A DNA stretch of 52,161 bases from JAWXVE01 sp044425575 (GTDB lineage Bacteria; Bacillota; Clostridia; Lachnospirales; Lachnospiraceae): contig JAWXVE010000005.1 in assembly GCA_044425575.1 (NCBI GenBank), positions 1 to 52,161 on the forward strand, read 5' to 3'. Both the position numbers and the translations under genes were made by a program. The notes beneath the pieces were generated by a model that was not told the origin of the DNA, did no database searches, and worked only from the letters and a program-made list of their open reading frames with translations. Positions 42,040 through 50,329 of this stretch are shown piece after piece (within the stretch, counting starts at the first letter, position 1; every line of letters begins with the position of its first letter).

Positions 42040-43248
42040 ATGTTAGTAGTGAAAAAGTTCGGCGGAACTTCGGTTGCCGGCAAAGAAAGAATCTGTAATG
42101 TTGCAAGACGATGTATTGAGGAATACAAGGAAGGTAATGACGTGGTAGTAGTACTATCTGCAATGGGCAAAATGACAGATGAGTTAATTGCCCTAGCTAA
42201 GGATATTACGGCAAACCCTTCTAAGCGTGAAATGGATATGTTATTTACCACGGGTGAGCAAACATCAGTAGCTCTTATGGCAATGGCATTACATGAGCTT
42301 GGAGTTCCAGCGGTATCCTTAAATGCTTACCAAGTGGCTATGCACACTACAACTGCATATGGAAATGCAAGGCTAAAACGAATTGACGTAGAACGCATTC
42401 GTCACGAATTAGACGAAAAGAAGATTGTAATCGTAACAGGATTCCAAGGAATTAATAAATACGATGATTATACTACTCTTGGTAGAGGTGGTTCTGACAC
42501 TACCGCTGTGGCACTTGCAGCAGCATTACATGCAGATAAGTGCGAAATCTATACAGATGTGGATGGCGTGTATACTGCAGATCCAAGACATGTGAAGAAT
42601 GCAAGAAAAATCGATGAAATTACGTATGATGAAATGTTAGATTTGGCCACATTAGGAGCAGGTGTATTGCATAACCGATCAGTAGAAATGGCGAAAAAGT
42701 ATGGAGTAGAACTAGTGGTTCGCTCTAGTCTAACAAGTGAAGAAGGAACCGTTGTGAAGGAGGATGTAAAAGTGGAAAAAATGTTAGTCAGTGGTGTGGC
42801 AGTAGATAAAAATGTAGCACGTATTTCAGTAGTTGGATTAAATGATAAGCCGGGAACAGCGTTCCGTTTATTTGATGCATTGGCAAAAGCCAACATTAAC
42901 GTAGACATGATTCTTCAATCAGTAGGACGTAATAATACAAAGGATATTTCCTTTACCGTGGATGGAGATGTGGCAGATGAAGCAATGGAAGTTATTGAAA
43001 ATAGTAAGAGCCGTCTAAACCCAGAGCACGTAGAAGTAGAGAAAAACGTGGCAAAAGTTTCTGTTGTAGGTGCAGGTATGATGTCTAATCCAGGCGTTGC
43101 TGCTAAAATGTTTGAGTGTTTATACAATTCTAATATTAATATTAAGATGATTTCTACTTCAGAGATTCGCGTAACCGTATTGTTAGATGAAGCAGAAGCG
43201 GTAAAAGCTATGAATGCAGCCCATGATATCTTCTTGGCAGAAGACTAA
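42040..43248 (+). CDS. lysC: aspartate kinase
   Basis: Aspartate kinase starts the lysine/threonine/methionine pathway. The 402-aa protein has VVKKFGGTSVA (residues 3-13), the kinase-domain TTLGRGGSDTTAVALAAAL (about 146-164), DVDGVYTADPR (about 172-182), and two C-terminal ACT domains (about 262-335 and 340-402; ISVVGLND... and VSVVGAGMMSNPGVA) that bind the end-product inhibitor. It ends the operon; the terminator at 43320 follows. Confidence 0.96.
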   Translation: MLVVKKFGGTSVAGKERICNVARRCIEEYKEGNDVVVVLSAMGKMTDELIALAKDITANPSKREMDMLFTTGEQTSVALMAMALHELGVPAVSLNAYQVAMHTTTAYGNARLKRIDVERIRHELDEKKIVIVTGFQGINKYDDYTTLGRGGSDTTAVALAAALHADKCEIYTDVDGVYTADPRHVKNARKIDEITYDEMLDLATLGAGVLHNRSVEMAKKYGVELVVRSSLTSEEGTVVKEDVKVEKMLVSGVAVDKNVARISVVGLNDKPGTAFRLFDALAKANINVDMILQSVGRNNTKDISFTVDGDVADEAMEVIENSKSRLNPEHVEVEKNVAKVSVVGAGMMSNPGVAAKMFECLYNSNINIKMISTSEIRVTVLLDEAEAVKAMNAAHDIFLAED

Positions 43249-43319
43249 ACGGGATTAGGGAATCTTAATAAATACTTAATAGTTATTTTATTGTAAATGT
43301 GTAGAAAATGTGAGAAAAT

Positions 43320-43360
43320 AAAAAACGGTTCATGGTACAAGTTACCATGAATCGTTTTTT
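43320..43360 (+). terminator. intrinsic terminator after lysC
   Basis: An 18-bp stem (43320-43337 with 43343-43360, one G-U pair) around CAAGT, with A6 and T6 at its ends, terminates the hom operon. Only 26 bp lie between it and the next start codon, so a promoter for the ABC genes must overlap or precede it (TTGTAA near 43291 is a weak candidate). Confidence 0.85.
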
Positions 43361-43386
43361 ATTGGAAGAAATTAAGGGTGAAACAT

Positions 43387-44151
43387 ATGAAGAAAACTGT
43401 GGAAACAAAGGAAAAGCCAGTCATAGAAGTGAAGAATCTCTATAAAATATATCGAGTGGGGGATTCTAAGGTACGAGCCTTAAACGGGGTGTCTTTTTCC
43501 ATTCATAAGGGGGAATTCTGCGCCATAGTGGGAACATCAGGTTCAGGGAAGTCAACTCTTTTAAATATGCTCGCAGGGTTGGAACAGCCAACGAAGGGAC
43601 AAATCCTCATTGCAGGGGAACACATGGAGAAAAAGACGGAGAATCAGCTCGTACAATTTCGAAGAGAGCATATTGGATTTATTTTTCAATCTTTTAACTT
43701 ATTAGGAATGCTTAGTGCAGTGGAGAATGTTGCATTGCCACTTACTTTTCAGGGGATGGATAAAACCCTTCGACTGAAGAAAGCTCATAAAGCAATTGAA
43801 CTAGTAGGTCTTACTAAACATGCCAATCATAAACCGACACAAATGTCAGGTGGACAGCAACAGCGTGTGGGTGTAGCGAGAGCCCTTGTAGTCAACCCTG
43901 AGATTATCTTTGCAGATGAGCCTACAGGTAACTTAGATACGAATACATCCAAGGAAGTAATGGAGTTAATGCAAAGAGTCGTTCGGGAGCAACATCAAAC
44001 CCTTGTTATGGTTACTCACGATAATCATTTAGCCAGTATTGCAGATCGCATCTTTCATATTCGAGATGGTATTATTGTACGAATTGAGAATAAGCGTGAG
44101 AATCGCATTGAATATGAAGTAGAAGATGCGGAACGGATCTTAGCAGATTAA
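43387..44151 (+). CDS. ABC transporter ATPase, LolD/MacB type
   Basis: A 254-aa ABC ATPase (ATG 43387, AAGGG upstream) with Walker A GTSGSGKST, Q-loop FIFQSFNLL, signature MSGGQQQR, Walker B IIFADEPTGNLD and switch His in VTHD. The GNLD after Walker B is typical of the LolCDE/MacB/FtsE type that moves molecules within or out of the membrane without translocation through a channel. It serves the FtsX-like permease two genes on, with a surface protein between. Confidence 0.94.
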   Translation: MKKTVETKEKPVIEVKNLYKIYRVGDSKVRALNGVSFSIHKGEFCAIVGTSGSGKSTLLNMLAGLEQPTKGQILIAGEHMEKKTENQLVQFRREHIGFIFQSFNLLGMLSAVENVALPLTFQGMDKTLRLKKAHKAIELVGLTKHANHKPTQMSGGQQQRVGVARALVVNPEIIFADEPTGNLDTNTSKEVMELMQRVVREQHQTLVMVTHDNHLASIADRIFHIRDGIIVRIENKRENRIEYEVEDAERILAD

Positions 44152-44199
44152 GGGAAATGTTATTAAGAATTTTATTACAGAAGAGAAGAGGATAAAACA

Positions 44200-45900
44200 A
44201 TGGAGCAAATGAGGAGAAAGCGCAAGGGATTCCTATTAATGAGAGTGGTGTTAGCACTCGTAATGATTATTACCATGGTAAATGTGGGTAATGTGGAAGT
44301 TTATGCTACAGCAAGTGAAAATGCTATATCTACCACAGACAAAGATGCACTAAAGGCAGACTTAAACTTTTACGTATCGGTATTAAATGCAGACAACAAA
44401 TTAAGCGAAGCTGCACAAACACAAATCAAAGGATTGTTGTCTACTGCTCTATCTAATATTGATAATACCACAGAAGATACGGGTGAACTGTCTAGTTATT
44501 TAGCAAGTGTAAAAGCACAAATGGATACCATAGCAGCTAATGAATTATCAGTAGTGAGTGATTACCTAGTACTTACCGATAATATTCCAGTACCAACAGC
44601 AGAATATGGTCAGCAAGTAAATGTGATCTTATCCATTCTCAATCTAAGCGATGTGCCACTTTCGGATTTAATTGTAACACCACTTGTGGATACATCTGTG
44701 ATAAAATGGCCATTTGAATTAGAAGCAATGGGTTATACCAAAGTGATTGCCAATATTCCTGGAAGTACCACGTATGATGAGGCCTTTGCAGGTCGCCAAG
44801 AGATTACTTATACATTTACCACCAGGGAAGATGTATTAACTGGTTATTACCCAATTGATTTTAACATAAAATACACAAGAGGTACTACCACAGAAACGAC
44901 TACGATTTCCACGTATGTTGAGGCAGTGGGAGCACAAGGCAGCGGTACTTTAGATAGTACGGGAAGTGAAGGACAATCTTCTAAACCTAGAGTCATTGTA
45001 AAGGGATTCGAAACAACACCAGCTAATGTATATGCGGGAGATGTATTTACCTTAGATGTTATTATAGAGAATACGTCCCAAAGAACAGCCGTAAGCAATA
45101 TGCAAGTAGATATGTCTGCTACAGCAGAGGGAACAACAGATCTTGTGTATGACTCCTTTCTACCAACCTCAGGATCCAACACAGTATATGTGGAAGAGAT
45201 TCCAGCAGGCGGAACGAAGACGATTTCCATTGAGATGACGGCAAAAGCCGATTTAACACAGAAGCCATATGTGTTAGATGTGAATATGGAATATGAAGAT
45301 AATCAATTTAATACGTATACATCTACTGCTAGTGTATCCATTCCTATTTTACAGGAATCTAAATTTGACGTAAGTACGCCAGAAGTAATGCCGGCAAGTA
45401 TTAATGTGGGGGCGCAGTCGAATGTTATGTACAGCATCTATAATACAGGTAAGACCACTTTATACAATGTACAAGCTAAATTCGTTGGAGATTCAATTAG
45501 TGGTGGAGATGTGTTTGTTGGAAAAATAGAATCGGGAGCAACGGGCAATGTGGATGCTATGATAACAGGTATGGCACCAACCATGGACGACGGTTCTATT
45601 ACAGCAATTATTACATACGAAGACGATGCAGGGAATCAAACAACCTACGAACAAGTAATCAATCTCTATGTAATGGAATTCTACCCAGATGATATGATGG
45701 GAGGATATGATGATTATCTTATGGAAGAAGAGGTGAGTAGTGGACCAAATGTAATCGCTCTTGTTATCGGTGCAATTGTTCTTGTAGGGGCAATTACTGT
45801 GATCGTGTTAAAAGTGCGACAAGTGCGTAGGGCAAAGCGTGAATTGGAACAAGACTTAGAAGATCTTGACGATGACGATGTAGATGATGATACCGTATAA
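44200..45900 (+). CDS. secreted, C-terminally anchored CARDB-like surface protein
   Basis: A 566-aa extracellular protein: signal helix at about residues 12-33 (no lipobox), a helical region (about 40-115), then beta-sandwich repeats of the CARDB/COG1361 kind (about 120-235, 265-385, 395-490), a transmembrane helix (about 520-543; VIALVIGAIVLVGAITVIV), and a short tail of basic then Asp-rich residues inside the cell. The acidic end DDDDVDDD is odd but intact. It lies between the ATPase and permease of a MacB-type exporter, so it probably replaces the periplasmic adapter of MacA in this Gram-positive version. Confidence 0.78.
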   Translation: MEQMRRKRKGFLLMRVVLALVMIITMVNVGNVEVYATASENAISTTDKDALKADLNFYVSVLNADNKLSEAAQTQIKGLLSTALSNIDNTTEDTGELSSYLASVKAQMDTIAANELSVVSDYLVLTDNIPVPTAEYGQQVNVILSILNLSDVPLSDLIVTPLVDTSVIKWPFELEAMGYTKVIANIPGSTTYDEAFAGRQEITYTFTTREDVLTGYYPIDFNIKYTRGTTTETTTISTYVEAVGAQGSGTLDSTGSEGQSSKPRVIVKGFETTPANVYAGDVFTLDVIIENTSQRTAVSNMQVDMSATAEGTTDLVYDSFLPTSGSNTVYVEEIPAGGTKTISIEMTAKADLTQKPYVLDVNMEYEDNQFNTYTSTASVSIPILQESKFDVSTPEVMPASINVGAQSNVMYSIYNTGKTTLYNVQAKFVGDSISGGDVFVGKIESGATGNVDAMITGMAPTMDDGSITAIITYEDDAGNQTTYEQVINLYVMEFYPDDMMGGYDDYLMEEEVSSGPNVIALVIGAIVLVGAITVIVLKVRQVRRAKRELEQDLEDLDDDDVDDDTV

Positions 45901-45923
45901 ATCATAGAAAGCATAGGTGGAAA

Positions 45924-47297
45924 ATGAAATTTCTTGATTTATTACGCATGAGTACAAGTAGCTTGTGGAAACGAAAAGTGCGTACGATTTTAACTGTATT
46001 AGGGGTGGTAATTGGAACAGCGTCTATTGTGGTTATGGTATCTCTTGGACTTGGACTGAATAAAGCGAGTATGGATATGATAGAGGAATATGGTGGACTA
46101 ACCACCATTGATGTCTATCAGAATAATGGTAATACCTATTATTTTGGCGACTCATATGAAGACGACAGTTCTAGTACTACAGAAGTTCTATACCTAGATG
46201 ATGCACTAGTAGATACCATTAAGAACATGGAATATGTAGATGATGTCTATCCTATTCTAAGCACTTCTGTGATTGCAAAATATGGGAGTTATACCAATTC
46301 TCTTACTGTGCAGGGGATGTCTTCTGAAGCTTTGGAACAACTCAATATACCTTTGGCAGAAGGAACTTTGCCAAATGGAAATGATGGAACATTGGACTTT
46401 TTATATGGCAATATGGTATTAACAGGATTTTACAATGAAAAGACAGGGCAAGGGTACTGGGATGGCAATGGATTAACCATGAATCTTATGACAGAACCCC
46501 TATTTATAATATTTGACACAGAGGCTTATTATCAATCACAATGGGGCGATTCCTCGGGGCAGATTGTATCTCCTCCCAAGAAGTACTCCCTAAGTGCCAG
46601 TGGGTTAATTGAAGGGGCCGAAGATGAGTGGACCACTCATAGTTACTCGGTGTATTGTGACTTAGACGAATTAAAGTCCATGTTATCTCAAGTTTTTAAG
46701 AATAAAGTCATTCCAGGACAGCCCACTACGGAGTCGGGGAAAGCATATAATGAGATTTATTATAGTAACATTAAAGTAGACGTTTCGGATATGAAATACG
46801 TGACAGATGTACAAACACTAATTACGGATATGGGATACACAGCCACGAGTAATATGGAGTGGATTGAAGCTCAAAATCAGCAAGCAGGTTATATACAAGC
46901 TGTTCTTGGAGGCATTGGAGCAGTCTCATTATTCGTAGCAGCCATTGGTATTACCAATACGATGATGATGTCAATCTACGAGCGCACCAAGGAAATCGGG
47001 ATTATGAAAGTACTTGGGTGCGATATGCGAAATATAAGAGCGCAATTCCTCTTAGAGGCAGGTTACATTGGATTAATTGGTGGGGTGATAGGATTGTTTC
47101 TCAGCTATCTCATATCCTTTGTGATTAACAGAGTAGTCTCATCATCAGGTATGGGAACGGATAGTTTATCCTATATTCCACTTTGGTTAAGCTTGGCTTC
47201 TGTGGCATTTGCAGTAGTTGTCGGTATGGTAGCAGGATTCTTCCCTGCTATGCGCGCTATGAAATTAAGTCCACTTGCAGCCATTCGAAATGAATAA
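45924..47297 (+). CDS. FtsX/MacB-like ABC permease
   Basis: A 457-aa permease with the MacB architecture: helix 1 at about residues 18-42 after LLRMSTSSLWKRKVRTILTVLG, a large extracellular MacB_PCD domain (about 45-315), then three helices in the FtsX domain (about 325-350, 375-400, 420-445) including TNTMMMSIYERTKEIGIMKVLG and the final KLSPLAAIRNE. It is the permease for the ATPase at 43387, with the CARDB-like protein as third partner. Confidence 0.92.
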   Translation: MKFLDLLRMSTSSLWKRKVRTILTVLGVVIGTASIVVMVSLGLGLNKASMDMIEEYGGLTTIDVYQNNGNTYYFGDSYEDDSSSTTEVLYLDDALVDTIKNMEYVDDVYPILSTSVIAKYGSYTNSLTVQGMSSEALEQLNIPLAEGTLPNGNDGTLDFLYGNMVLTGFYNEKTGQGYWDGNGLTMNLMTEPLFIIFDTEAYYQSQWGDSSGQIVSPPKKYSLSASGLIEGAEDEWTTHSYSVYCDLDELKSMLSQVFKNKVIPGQPTTESGKAYNEIYYSNIKVDVSDMKYVTDVQTLITDMGYTATSNMEWIEAQNQQAGYIQAVLGGIGAVSLFVAAIGITNTMMMSIYERTKEIGIMKVLGCDMRNIRAQFLLEAGYIGLIGGVIGLFLSYLISFVINRVVSSSGMGTDSLSYIPLWLSLASVAFAVVVGMVAGFFPAMRAMKLSPLAAIRNE

Positions 47298-47303
47298 AAA
47301 TAT

Positions 47304-47349
47304 AAAAGTTCGTAGAATCACTTAGATAGTGGATTTGCGAATTTTTTTT
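47304..47349 (+). terminator. intrinsic terminator after MacB-like gene
   Basis: A 19-bp imperfect stem (47304-47322 with 47328-47346; four G-U and one mismatch) with loop TAGAT and a T-run through 47349, 10 bp after the MacB-like stop codon. Confidence 0.8.
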
Positions 47350-47358
47350 GTAATTTGC

Positions 47359-47428
47359 TTGACAAAACACTACGTAAGATATAGTATAATACATAATACA
47401 ACGCAATACATAGTATTATGTATTATAC
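47359..47428 (+). promoter_or_regulatory. promoter and 16-bp inverted-repeat operator of padR
   Basis: TTGACA (47359-47364) is a perfect -35; candidate -10 boxes are TAGTAT (47382-47387, 17 bp) or TATAAT (47385-47390, 20 bp). Over and after the -10, GTATAATACATAATAC (47384-47399) and GTATTATGTATTATAC (47413-47428) are exact inverted copies. A further ATACAT lies in the spacer and forms with the right arm a second 8-bp repeat. ATACAT/ATGTAT is close to the ATGT...ACAT pattern bound by PadR repressors, so autoregulation is likely. Confidence 0.7.
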
Positions 47429-47445
47429 ATGAGGTGATGTAATAG

Positions 47446-47763
47446 ATGGATAAACAATTAAAAAAAGGATTGTTAGAAAATTGTGTTTTAGCTGTTTTAA
47501 TGAAATCAGATTCATATGGCTATCAGATGGTTAAAGATATATCAGAATATATAGATATATCAGAATCAACATTATATCCAATTTTAAGAAGACTGGAAAA
47601 TGCTGAGGCGGTAACTATTTATACCGTAGAACATAATATGCGTTTGAGAAAATATTATAAAATAACTTCAAATGGAAAAGAGCAACTACATGCTTTTATA
47701 AAAGATTTTGAAGATGTCATAGAAATATACAAATATATTAAGGGAGTGTCTGAAAATGAATAA
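47446..47763 (+). CDS. PadR-family transcriptional repressor
   Basis: A 105-aa winged-helix PadR-s1 regulator: KKGLLENCVLAVLMKSDSYGYQMVKDI (about residues 5-31), the recognition segment SESTLYPILRRLENAEAV (about 38-55) and the RLRKYYKITSNGKEQL wing (about 67-82), plus a short C-terminal dimer helix. GAGGTGAT lies 8 nt upstream of the ATG. It overlaps the HAAS gene by 8 bp. PadR/HAAS pairs usually control a membrane or antibiotic-response module and this one precedes an ABC and radical SAM set. Confidence 0.93.
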   Translation: MDKQLKKGLLENCVLAVLMKSDSYGYQMVKDISEYIDISESTLYPILRRLENAEAVTIYTVEHNMRLRKYYKITSNGKEQLHAFIKDFEDVIEIYKYIKGVSENE

Positions 47764-48325
47764 AAAAGAATTCTTATATAAGATGAATTTTAATTTATTG
47801 GCAATAAGTGATGACGAGAGAAATAAAATTATAAATTTTTATGAGGAAATGATAGAAGATTATGTCGAAAACGGATTGAGCGAAGAAGAGGCTATAGAAA
47901 AAATTGGCGATCCTCAGCAAATTATAAGAAAAAATTTAGATGAAAATGATGAACTAACAACGGTATTGTCTCCTGTTAATGGGATATTTAAGGGATTTTT
48001 TAAGATTCTTATGTTGCCTATAGTCGGAGTATTGTTATTGGCTTTTTATATCACATTAGTATCAATACCGATTACTATCTTATTTTGTGAAGTTACAGTA
48101 GCAGTGGTGGCAGTCGTAAGTATAATTGGGTGTCCTTTTGTGGCATTTCATTACAATATTCCAGTTGGTATTATGCAATTAGGGTTCGGGATTATTTGCA
48201 CAGGAATTTTCTTTTTATTGAATCAAGCATTCGTTATTTGTTGGATCAATGTATTGGTGATACTCAAAAAAACAAACAGAAAAGTAATTTTAAGCTTAAG
48301 GGGTGGCAATGATGAAAAAAAGTAG
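47756..48325 (+). CDS. HAAS-domain (DUF1700) membrane protein
   Basis: A 189-aa protein with the N-terminal HAAS domain (KKEFLYKMNFNLL and ENGLSEEEAIEKIGDPQQI, about residues 2-60) and four membrane helices (about 83-110, 113-133, 138-160, 162-178). HAAS proteins act as membrane sensors or anchors with PadR repressors. It overlaps padR at its start and the next small gene at its end. Nothing appears broken. Confidence 0.88.
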   Translation: MNKKEFLYKMNFNLLAISDDERNKIINFYEEMIEDYVENGLSEEEAIEKIGDPQQIIRKNLDENDELTTVLSPVNGIFKGFFKILMLPIVGVLLLAFYITLVSIPITILFCEVTVAVVAVVSIIGCPFVAFHYNIPVGIMQLGFGIICTGIFFLLNQAFVICWINVLVILKKTNRKVILSLRGGNDEKK

Positions 48326-48503
48326 AAAAAAGAATAGTATAATTAAAAGAAGTATTTTCATAATAGCTATTGGAATTTTTGTTTGTTTTATAGGATTAGC
48401 TACTGCAAAATTTAATGTTGGCATGTTTTATGAAAATGGTGATCATGTATGGTATAGAACGGTAAGATTTGATGATCCATTTTTGTTTGGGATAGGAGAG
48501 TGA
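48312..48503 (+). CDS. 64-aa single-helix membrane peptide
   Basis: A short protein with a basic start (KKSRKKNSIIKR), one membrane helix (about residues 14-32) and a 30-residue extracellular tail ending WYRTVRFDDPFLFGIGE. In PadR/HAAS operons the third gene is usually a long DUF4097 protein with the same kind of N-terminal helix; here only its first part exists, yet the gap to the next gene (6 bp) shows no scar. The tail has WY and GxG at the same spacing as the epipeptide precursor YydF as I recall it (17 residues from W to the end). The start could be 48309 or 48312; GGGGTGG lies upstream. Confidence 0.7.
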   Translation: MKKSRKKNSIIKRSIFIIAIGIFVCFIGLATAKFNVGMFYENGDHVWYRTVRFDDPFLFGIGE

Positions 48504-48509
48504 ATTTGC

Positions 48510-49151
48510 ATGAAAATTATTATTGAGGAATTATCATATAAAAATAAAACAGTTATGGAAAAAACAAGATTAGATGTTGAATATGGCGATTTTATAAATG
48601 TTATTGGGCAAAATGGAAGTGGAAAATCTAGTTTTTTCAAGGCATTATTAGGAAGAATAAATTACAAAGGGAAGGTAGATATTTTACCATCTGAAATAGC
48701 TGTAGTATCTGATTATTCGAGATTACCTAAAGAATTAAAAGTTCTCGATGTTATTCGTTTTATAAGAAACAGTAAATTGGAAAATATTGAGGAGTTGATT
48801 TATTTATTAAATTTAGGTAATATTGCCAGCAATAAAATAGGTAAATTAAGTAGTGGGGAAAAGCGTCGTGTTGAAATATTTGTAGCTTTGTCATCAGAAA
48901 AGAAAATCATCATTTATGATGAAATTACAAATGCGCTGGATATGAGTGTAAAAAATGAATTATTAGAATTTATTAAACAGCATCATTCAAATAATAATAA
49001 AATTGCTTTTTTTACAACTCATGATTTATCAGAGATGTTTTATTTAGGAGGGAAATACTGGTTTCTCAATAAAAATAGCAAACAAATAGAGGATTTATCA
49101 AAAGAATCGCAAGAAAGTATAATGAAAAAGTATATTTTAGGAGGTGAATAA
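48510..49151 (+). CDS. ABC transporter ATPase, YydI-like
   Basis: A compact 213-aa ABC ATPase: Walker A GQNGSGKSS (about residues 34-42), signature LSSGEKRR (about 112-119), Walker B KKIIIYDE (about 130-137) and switch His in TTHDLSE. The signature is SSGEKR instead of SGGQ, usual for exporters of small peptides or immunity ABCs. It overlaps its permease by the TAATG joint. The nearest recalled relatives by size and order are YydI of the Bacillus epipeptide operon and bacteriocin immunity ATPases. Confidence 0.88.
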   Translation: MKIIIEELSYKNKTVMEKTRLDVEYGDFINVIGQNGSGKSSFFKALLGRINYKGKVDILPSEIAVVSDYSRLPKELKVLDVIRFIRNSKLENIEELIYLLNLGNIASNKIGKLSSGEKRRVEIFVALSSEKKIIIYDEITNALDMSVKNELLEFIKQHHSNNNKIAFFTTHDLSEMFYLGGKYWFLNKNSKQIEDLSKESQESIMKKYILGGE

Positions 49152-49873
49152 TGATTTTTGAGTTTGAAATAAAGAGAATGTTAAGGGGGAAAGATTGGTT
49201 AGGACTGATGGTAGGTATGATCGTCATGATTGCAGCTGCAATTATAAATAGTATTGTAGTACAACCAATGTTTGAGGGTAGTAAAAGTATTAGATATGAT
49301 TTTTATTGTGCAATCAGTCAGCTCATGCCGTTCGTTTTTGTTCCATCGCTTGGAAATTATTTTACGAAAGACTACGAAGACTATAGTGATTCATTTTATA
49401 GTAATATGGGGATTCCTTTCAAGAAATATTACATGATACGACTATTCGTTGTAATACTAACAGGAACAAGTATTATTTCGCTAGGAACAGGAGGGTATTT
49501 TTTGAGAGAAAACGTTGAAGTAATGAGTGGATTGAACATATTAATTATTCTTCTATTACAATATATATATGTTGTTTTAATTGTAGGAATAATTGCCTAT
49601 TGCACAAAAAAACGTATCACAACTATCATCTCCACTATTTTTGGAACAATGTTAATGTCGGTAATTAATATTTTACCAATACCAATACTTCAAGGGAATT
49701 TATTCTTACTTGATAATCATAGTATAATTACAACAAATATAAATGAATTTGTAGTTTTAGGTGATGTAAATAAGTATCGAAATAATGTTGTCATACTTAT
49801 GATTTGGATATTTGTACTATTTTTGATTTATTATACAATTATTGTATCTCAAAAGGAAAGAGAGGGAAGATAA
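49151..49873 (+). CDS. six-helix ABC permease, YydJ-like
   Basis: A 240-aa integral membrane protein with six predicted helices (about residues 16-40, 55-70, 96-120, 130-155, 160-185, 212-234) and no soluble domain. It is the membrane partner of the preceding ATPase and is translationally coupled to both neighbours (TAATG overlaps at 49149-49153 and 49871-49875). Sequence is divergent, as common for immunity and peptide-export permeases. Confidence 0.82.
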   Translation: MIFEFEIKRMLRGKDWLGLMVGMIVMIAAAIINSIVVQPMFEGSKSIRYDFYCAISQLMPFVFVPSLGNYFTKDYEDYSDSFYSNMGIPFKKYYMIRLFVVILTGTSIISLGTGGYFLRENVEVMSGLNILIILLLQYIYVVLIVGIIAYCTKKRITTIISTIFGTMLMSVINILPIPILQGNLFLLDNHSIITTNINEFVVLGDVNKYRNNVVILMIWIFVLFLIYYTIIVSQKEREGR

Positions 49874-50277
49874 TGAAAAGCTCAGTTTATCCAAAAACAG
49901 TTGCATTATTGATAACTAAGCAATGTACGGCACAATGTGAAATGTGTTGCTTTGAGTGCACACCTCAAACTAAAGAGAAGATTCCAATGGAATTAATTAT
50001 AAAAATAATAGAAGAGGCGGCTTTAATAGACGATATAGAAACGATTGGTTTTTCGGGATTTTCATATGAAGAAGCACTAAAAATTGTTTCAGAAATAAGA
50101 CTAGCTGGACTGGATAGGTTGTCACTCAGTGTAGATCAATTTCATGCTAAATATGTTGGTATAGATTGCGTTAAAAATATTTTAAGGGCAAGTAACAAGA
50201 TTAGTTTGGCAGTCGAATATCTTCATATGCATAGGTTATTCCAGTTCTTTTGTCAGTTTGTTTCACAATTGCCATAA
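49873..50277 (+). pseudogene. radical SAM enzyme with internal deletion and lost 3' end
   Basis: The N-terminus carries CTAQCEMCCFEC: Cys18, Cys22 and Cys25 bind the 4Fe-4S cluster, in the CxxxCxxCCFxC arrangement that I recall in YydG-like epimerases. Around residue 62 the sequence passes from IETIGFSG directly to FSYEEALKIV; in relatives the GGEP motif and about 45 residues intervene, so an in-frame deletion is likely. After LAVE (about residue 116; near 50220) the frame enters the antisense of a transposase start, and ends after 134 codons instead of about 300. The enzyme cannot be functional. Confidence 0.75.
50201..50275 (-). pseudogene. N-terminal relic of an IS4/IS1634-like transposase
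   Basis: On the minus strand ATG 50275, with GAGGTGAT 5 nt upstream, opens MAIVKQTDKRTGITYAYE, which I recall as the standard start of a clostridial IS1634-type transposase. After about 18 residues the reading becomes antisense to the radical SAM gene and stops at 50201. So an insertion sequence once entered here and only its beginning survives, joined to the truncated radical SAM gene near 50220. Confidence 0.65.
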
Positions 50278-50329
50278 TATCACCTCATCCCTTGTCCATT
50301 CGATCCCTCTTTTATCAATCATATATTCC

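Noticed and set aside
47304..47428. CRISPR-like repeats in the AT-rich padR leader
   Set aside because: The repeated elements are inverted and end-specific (terminator, operator), not direct repeats with unique spacers; no cas genes are present in the window.
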